Source: Jackrogersella multiformis (lineage: Eukaryota; Ascomycota; Sordariomycetes; Xylariales; Hypoxylaceae). From it: a DNA stretch of 64,000 nucleotides. This document shows positions 58,811 to 64,000 of the stretch, one piece after another. A program made the position numbers and the translations under genes. Positions within the stretch are counted from its first letter, which is position 1, and the number at the start of each line of letters is the position of its first letter. The stretch is from contig CADCXD010000004.1 in the NCBI GenBank assembly GCA_902806575.1, forward strand, positions 310,001 to 374,000, in the 5' to 3' direction. Under the pieces are notes generated by a model. The model was not told the DNA's origin, made no database searches, and saw only the letters and a program-made list of their open reading frames with translations.

Positions 58811-61245
58811 ATGGCCGACCTAGTAGAAAGCACCGCTAAGCTGCAGCTGGACGAGGAGACGGGGGAGATGGTGTCCAAGGCCGAGCTGAAGAAGAGACAG
58901 AAGAAACGCGAAAAGGCCAAGGCGAAGGAGGTCGCGAGAAGCGAGGTCAAGAATGACGATAAGCCTAAGCCGCCTCCGAAGCCAAAGGCGACCGCCGAGG
59001 AACCAACAATCGATCCCAACAACATGTTCAAGACGGGCTTCCTAGACGACGTCTTCGACATCAGACCCATGAAGCCCGTCTTCACTCGTTTCCCGCCCGA
59101 GCCCAACGGTTTCCTCCACATAGGACACGCGAAGGCCATCGCAGTCAACTTCGGCTTTGCTAGATTCCACGGAGGCGAATGCTATCTTCGGTAAGGATAT
59201 GTCCAATAGACTCGAATGCATAGACTAACTCCCGATCGATAGCTACGACGACACGAACCCCGAAGCTGAGGAGCAGGTATATTTCGATGCTATCCTAGAG
59301 ATGGTAGAATGGCTCGGATTTAAGCCGTACAAGATCACCTACTCGTCCGACAACTTCCAGAAGCTCTATGATCTTGCCGAGAAGCTGATAGGTCTCGAGA
59401 GGGCGTACGTCTGCCAATGTAGCGATACCGAAATCAAGCTTCAGCGCGGCGGCGAGAAAGGTACTGCCGGACCGCGCTACCGCTGCAAGCACGCAGACCA
59501 ACCCGCCGAGGAGAATCTAAAGAAGTTTAGAGACATGAGAGATGGACATTACAAACCTCAGGAAGCTTTCCTCAGGATGAAACAAGGTGCGCCATCTACT
59601 CGCTAGAAACTACCTAGGTAATCGTTGAATTGTGTTAACGTTCATCTAGAGTGAGTCGTATTGTCAAGGGGATGGCGATTCCAAATGGAAAAGCTAACAA
59701 AGTCAGTATCACGGATGGCAACCCCCAGATGTGGGATCTTGCGGCTTATAGAGTCCTTGATGTGAGTATAACTTTGTTATATTTTGTATCATATGTTTAT
59801 TTGTTTGTTGCAATCCCTGACTCTTAGCTACTAGAAACCGCATTATCGCACCGGCGATGCCTGGAAGATCTATCCGACCTATGATTTCACTCATTGTCTC
59901 TGTGACTCATTCGAGGGCATCGTAAGTATCGGCAGAGGTAAATATGAGGGGCTGATTAGATTACTAACGCACTGCTTAGACACATTCTCTATGCACTACG
60001 GAATTTGGTACGTAGTCTTCAGACTATAATCCTACTCTACTCTGCCCTTGCGTCGTTATGCTCATGCTGTACCTTCACTAACTGTTATACTTAAAAGTCC
60101 AAAGTCGAGTCAGCTACGAATGGCTGAACAAGACCCTTGGAGTCTATGAACCAATGCAACGGTGCGTTTCTAGAGAACCCCTTTTCCACCAACCCCTCCC
60201 AAAAAACCACTTTTATGATAAACCTACTAACACACCCATAGAGAATATGGAAGACTATCAATTACTGGTACAATCCTCTCCAAGCGAAAAATCTTGAAGC
60301 TTGTAGAGGAGAAGATTGTACGAGGTTGGAATGATCCCCGTCTTTACACATTAATCGGGATCAAGCGCCGAGGCGTTCCGCCTGGTGCTATTCTCGAGTT
60401 CGTAAATGAACTCGGCGTTACGACCGCCAATTCCGTCATCGAGATCAAGCGGTTCGACCAGGCCATCCGAAAATACCTGGAACGCACTGTTCCGCGACTG
60501 ATGCTCATTTTAGATCCCATCCCTGTTGTCATCGAAGACGCCGACGACCTCGATGGGACATCTATCACACTTCCATTTAGCCCCAAGCAGCCTAAGATGG
60601 GTTCGCACGATGTCAAGTTTACCAAGACTGTTTATATTGATCGCTCAGACTTCAGGGAAGAAGCAGATCCTTCATTCTTCCGTCTTGCTCCAGGAAAGGT
60701 AAGGATATATATACCAATCGTCCCAGCATGTCGTCCGGCCATCGCTGACCCCTGTGACGTAGACCGTTGGGCTCCTTCAGGTCGCATATCCAATCAAAGC
60801 AGTCTCATTCACCAAGGACGATGCAACCGGCAAGGTTATCGAAATCCGAGCCGTTTTTGACAAGGAGACGAAGAAGCCAAAGGCGTATATCCAATGGGTC
60901 TCGACTGAGGCAGCGGGCACTCGGAAAGCAGAAGTGAGAATTTACAACTCGCTGTTCAAGTCTGACAACCCGGGCGATGCATCGGGAGGTTTCTTGAACG
61001 ATATCAACCCCGAGAGCGAAGTGATCTATCCCAATGCCCTGATAGAGTCCGGGTTCGACGAGGTCAAGAGGAGGGCCCCCTGGCCGGAGGCGGCAGGTGA
61101 GAGCGAACTTGGGAAAGGCGGACCGGAGAGTGTCCGTTTCCAGGCGATGCGCATCGCATATTTCGCACTGGATTCCGACTCCACCGACGACCGCATAATT
61201 CTTAACAGAATCGTGGCACTGAAAGAGGACGTGGGAAAAAACTAG
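58811..61245 (+). CDS. GLN4: Glutaminyl-tRNA synthetase, cytosolic
   Basis: GlnRS charges tRNA-Gln. Exons: 58811-59190, 59243-59586, a single base at 59650, 59707-59761, 59835-59921, 59980-60007, 60098-60161, 60242-60698 and 60763-61245; total 1,899 bases, 632 residues. A lysine-rich N-terminal extension (residues 20-60) is typical of fungal GlnRS. The class I signatures are FPPEPNGFLHIGHAKAI with HIGH at 103-106, YDDTNPEAEEQ, WKIYPTYDFTHCLCDSFEGI, HSLCTTEF, and the KMSKS-equivalent LSKRK at 332-336. EKIVRGWNDPRL and RRGVPPGAI lead into the anticodon-binding barrels, ending LNRIVALKEDVGKN. The one-base exon creates D242 in the conserved KQD(I) of the acceptor-binding domain. Two other in-frame acceptors exist (59652 and 59703) but lose the aspartate. 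It has eight introns, many for a housekeeping gene in this window. Confidence 0.9.
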
Positions 61246-61501
61246 GATCTTTCAAAGGTCGCGTGGTATTAAACCTAGGAGGAGGAACACCCGGCGTGGC
61301 GGCTGGCTCACACCAGAGGAGTGTGGACATTGCGCGTATTGACCATTCATAGAGATGGTGAATACTCCACTCGCCCCTAATTCTTTTCGTGGCCCTAGTT
61401 TTCATAACCCCTCTACTTGTTAATAGGTAAACAGGAAGTCTAGATGTTCCCTATATCGGTATTCGATGGACCAAAATCCTATTCGGCTAGACATCACTTA
61501 G

Positions 61502-63647
61502 CTAAGAGGTTAGAAAATCCTCCTCCGTGAAATTGTCGAGCGGTTCGGAATTGTCAACATTAGGACTCCAGTCTTCGGCTAAGACCTGGTAACATAAGTA
61601 CAACGGGGTTCGGTATACGGAACCCGCCTGCCAGCGCTCTAATGACTTGCTTTGCCGGTCGACGTCTGCCTTAATATCCCGGAGGTATTCTTGTTGATCA
61701 AATGTTAAACCATCAACCAAGGCAGCCGGCTCATGCCAAGAGAGCGCCAATGGTGCATGGCCATTGCAAGCGAAGCGGAAATAGACAAGCATGGTTTTAC
61801 AAGCGTAAAAGTACCCCTTACTGAGCGAGGATGCACCGCTGGAAGATGGCTGTTGGTGTTAGTATCGAACCAAATTGCGTAGGGAACCGCGAGGATGTAC
61901 GCGACGAGGGGTCAACCAACCTTCAGCCCGTGACGGGTAGTATAATCGACGACATCGCTAAAGACAAACTCAAAATTGTTCATAATTATGAACATGGCAA
62001 GGTATATCTCGAACCAGTTCTCTCGCTTCTTCTCATGAATCTTTCGGTTTAGCTCATTAAGGATCTTCTTTTCAAGTGGGTTGAGGATGAACTTGATCGT
62101 TATATCGTCGATCTGCGTGTCCATGATAGGCGTGACAGGGATGATTCCGTTGAAGGGACACCGCACTTCATGAGGGTCGTATGGGTCATACGGCTCATAC
62201 GGAGGCTCGAAGTCGGGGAGGTTATCGCTACAGATACGCCATGGTTTCTCGATGAAACGCGTGGCGACCCAATACATTAGGCAACTCGACACAAGGCTGC
62301 TCTGTAATATTTGTTACGATAATGGAACACGGTAGCATCGAAAGAGGGACACCTACGTCGGAGACCTCCAAGTATCGGAACGCCGCTTCGAACGTCTTCC
62401 TGATGATCGGGTTCGCGACCCCGAGCAAGTAATTGATATACTCACCTTTCTTAAGCTTAACAGCATTCTGCATGTTATCTGCAGCCTCCCTCTCGTTGCA
62501 GATGTAGAAAGGGGGCATCTCCACTACCCTCTCTTGGGAAGTCTTGTCCTTCCATTTCCAACTGGTGGTATCTGTCAAGCATGGTATGAATCTCCTAATG
62601 GTAACAGGAATCTCAATACCTTGGTCCTGAGTGATGTAGACCGTCAAAGTATCTAGCCTCTCACCGCCGGTTTGGAACAGACGGCTTTGGAAGAGCCGGT
62701 CTTGAGCGGCAATCCAGATTCCAAGATTGTTATTGAGGGTTGAGCCTGGAAACAAGGTTAATCGCCACGTCGAACAAGTTCCGGGGTTTCCTTGATTCGC
62801 CCACCTCGTCGGTGTAAACTCAGACTGCGTATTTTTATGTGTATGCAAGGCGTTTTAAGGAACCGGTGAGAGAGCTTAGAACATCGCTCGCACGGCATGA
62901 ACGGGTCTCTCGACATGTTACACTGTGTAAATACCTGTAAGTAAGTATCCGGCGGGTAACTAGATGTGGTAAGACGTACTCTCAATTTCTGCTGTCGACA
63001 TCTCCCGCAGGCGCCAAATTCCCTCGTGATCGCGGTGGTAAACCGAGATCCGGCGTTGAAATCAGAACGGACCCTCTCATTAGTCCCGAAGACACGAAAC
63101 GACCCCTGAAAAGAACCATTCTTGTCACGCTTGATCTCGGACTTAGGATTCTAGCGGATGTACTGTCAGCCAGGATTATTTCGGTACTGCAGCTACGTAG
63201 GCTACCAACCTTATCATTAACGAGGGCATCAACGCGAAAAGCGCGGCGGCAGGTTAGTTCCCGTTTTGTCTTCACTTTTGGACCTTTGTATGGCACGATG
63301 GTGAGCTCTCCTGTGTCTTTACGGCATGGCGCGGCGCCAATGGGCCGGTTTTGATCTTTCCCGGGCGGAGTCGCATGATCGTCGCTAGGGTATACTTGAG
63401 ATACCCAGTCTGCCGCTGATGGAGTATGCCAATTTACGTCTAGCTGGTCTAGGTGGTGGTGGCTGGCTTCCCCTACCTTTGGGAGTACGTGGGGGTGTCC
63501 ATTACCCAAATAAGACATGGCTGATGGAGAGCCGATCACTGAGGGATTTGCGGTTAGGGTCGGGATCAAATCTGCATTACTATCACTTCCCGAAGGCGAT
63601 GACGAAGATGATGCCACAGAGAGATCCCAACGGTCGAAGGAGGCCAT
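61502..63647 (-). CDS. Zn2Cys6 fungal transcription factor-like protein
   Basis: Six exons fit: 63647-63210, 63150-62980, 62922-62805, 62745-62357, 62301-61921 and 61849-61502, for 614 residues with every junction in phase. The binuclear zinc cluster lies unusually far in: CGRCRQQKLRC at 194-204, then C214, C217 and C229; the second intron splits it after R203. The N-terminal 190 residues are Ser-rich then basic (GPKVKTKRELTCRRAF, SEIKRDKNGSFQGSFRVFG). After the cluster come helical segments common to this fungal family: MYWVATRFIEKPWRIC, KKRENWFEIYLAMFIIMNNF, YFRFACNGHAPLALSW and DQQEYLRDIKADVDRQ. It is probably a nuclear DNA-binding regulator of unknown target. A longer start at 63818 is possible. 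Confidence 0.8.
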
Positions 63648-64000
63648 ATTACCAGTGTCACGATAGTATTCCGGGCAAGACAGCGAGATGGGTAGGTGGA
63701 GATAATCATGATGGGGATCGCACCATGGGACAGGCTCAGTACGCAGTTTTGAATGCCTACCTGGTATTCGTGAGGCTGTGTGCATGTTACCCATGCATGA
63801 TGGCGCCGAAGAGTCCATTGGCTACTATGGTCAATGGGTGACTGACCGGTCATCGCCTGCTCCTGCTCGGTGATCGCAACGAGGTTGATAGACACAGTCC
63901 CTCTCAACCCAACTGAAGCGACAGGGCGATAACCGGGCCTTCAGGCTGTAGCACATGGCTTACATGATACCTAGTTATACCTGCAGTTATGAGGTATCAT
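63648..64000. other. Window end, no separate gene seen
   Basis: Upstream region of the Zn2Cys6 gene. The frame stays open to an ATG at 63818, so part of it could be coding. Nothing else is visible. Confidence 0.45.

Noticed and set aside
1..64000. CRISPR arrays, prokaryotic operons, rRNA genes or a secondary-metabolite cluster
   Set aside because: None of the required repeats, signatures or gene sets is present; the window is fungal nuclear DNA with unlinked genes.

Overview
This window is nuclear DNA of a filamentous ascomycete (Pezizomycotina, most likely a sordariomycete). The evidence is short introns of 50-190 bp with fungal consensus sites (GTRNGY donors, CTAAC branch points, YAG acceptors), fungal-only gene families (2EXR and F-box proteins, Zn2Cys6 and C2H2 regulators, Kgd4, Atg27, Ssp120, a Pex22-like protein), and a long terminal repeat retrotransposon destroyed by repeat-induced point mutation (RIP). 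I placed exons by hand from splice consensus and reading frame; every spliced model listed sums to a whole number of codons.

Layout. 1-37,785 is gene-rich: the C-terminal part of a hypothetical protein, a DAL5-type MFS transporter, a very unusual in-frame fusion of a Thg1-like 3'-5' RNA polymerase domain with a secreted-type beta-helix domain, Kgd4, polynucleotide kinase/phosphatase, an F-box-like protein, Trm12/TYW2, an Ssp120-like EF-hand protein, Orc6, a 2EXR protein, a small disordered protein, a Q/N-rich C2H2 protein, Atg27, the SAGA subunit Spt20, a Pex22-like protein and eIF2B gamma. 37,786-58,810 is gene-poor. It holds a RIP-mutated Ty3/gypsy chromodomain-type element (40,792-47,344, with perfect GTAGG target duplications) and one isolated C2H2 regulator gene (52,310-53,461). 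58,811-64,000 returns to genes: glutaminyl-tRNA synthetase and a Zn2Cys6 regulator.

The genes are mostly unlinked housekeeping functions, as is usual in fungi, and I see no metabolic cluster. Translation is well represented (GlnRS, eIF2B gamma, Trm12, the Thg1-like domain). Three gene pairs are divergent and probably share promoters: PNKP/F-box, Ssp120/Orc6 and Pex22-like/eIF2B gamma.

The observations most worth following are the Thg1-like/beta-helix fusion; an apparent one-nucleotide exon (or twin intron) in the GlnRS gene that restores a conserved aspartate; the RIP gradient inside both LTRs, which spares opposite halves of the two copies; and a palindromic ACCTAGGT motif repeated dozens of times outside coding sequence.
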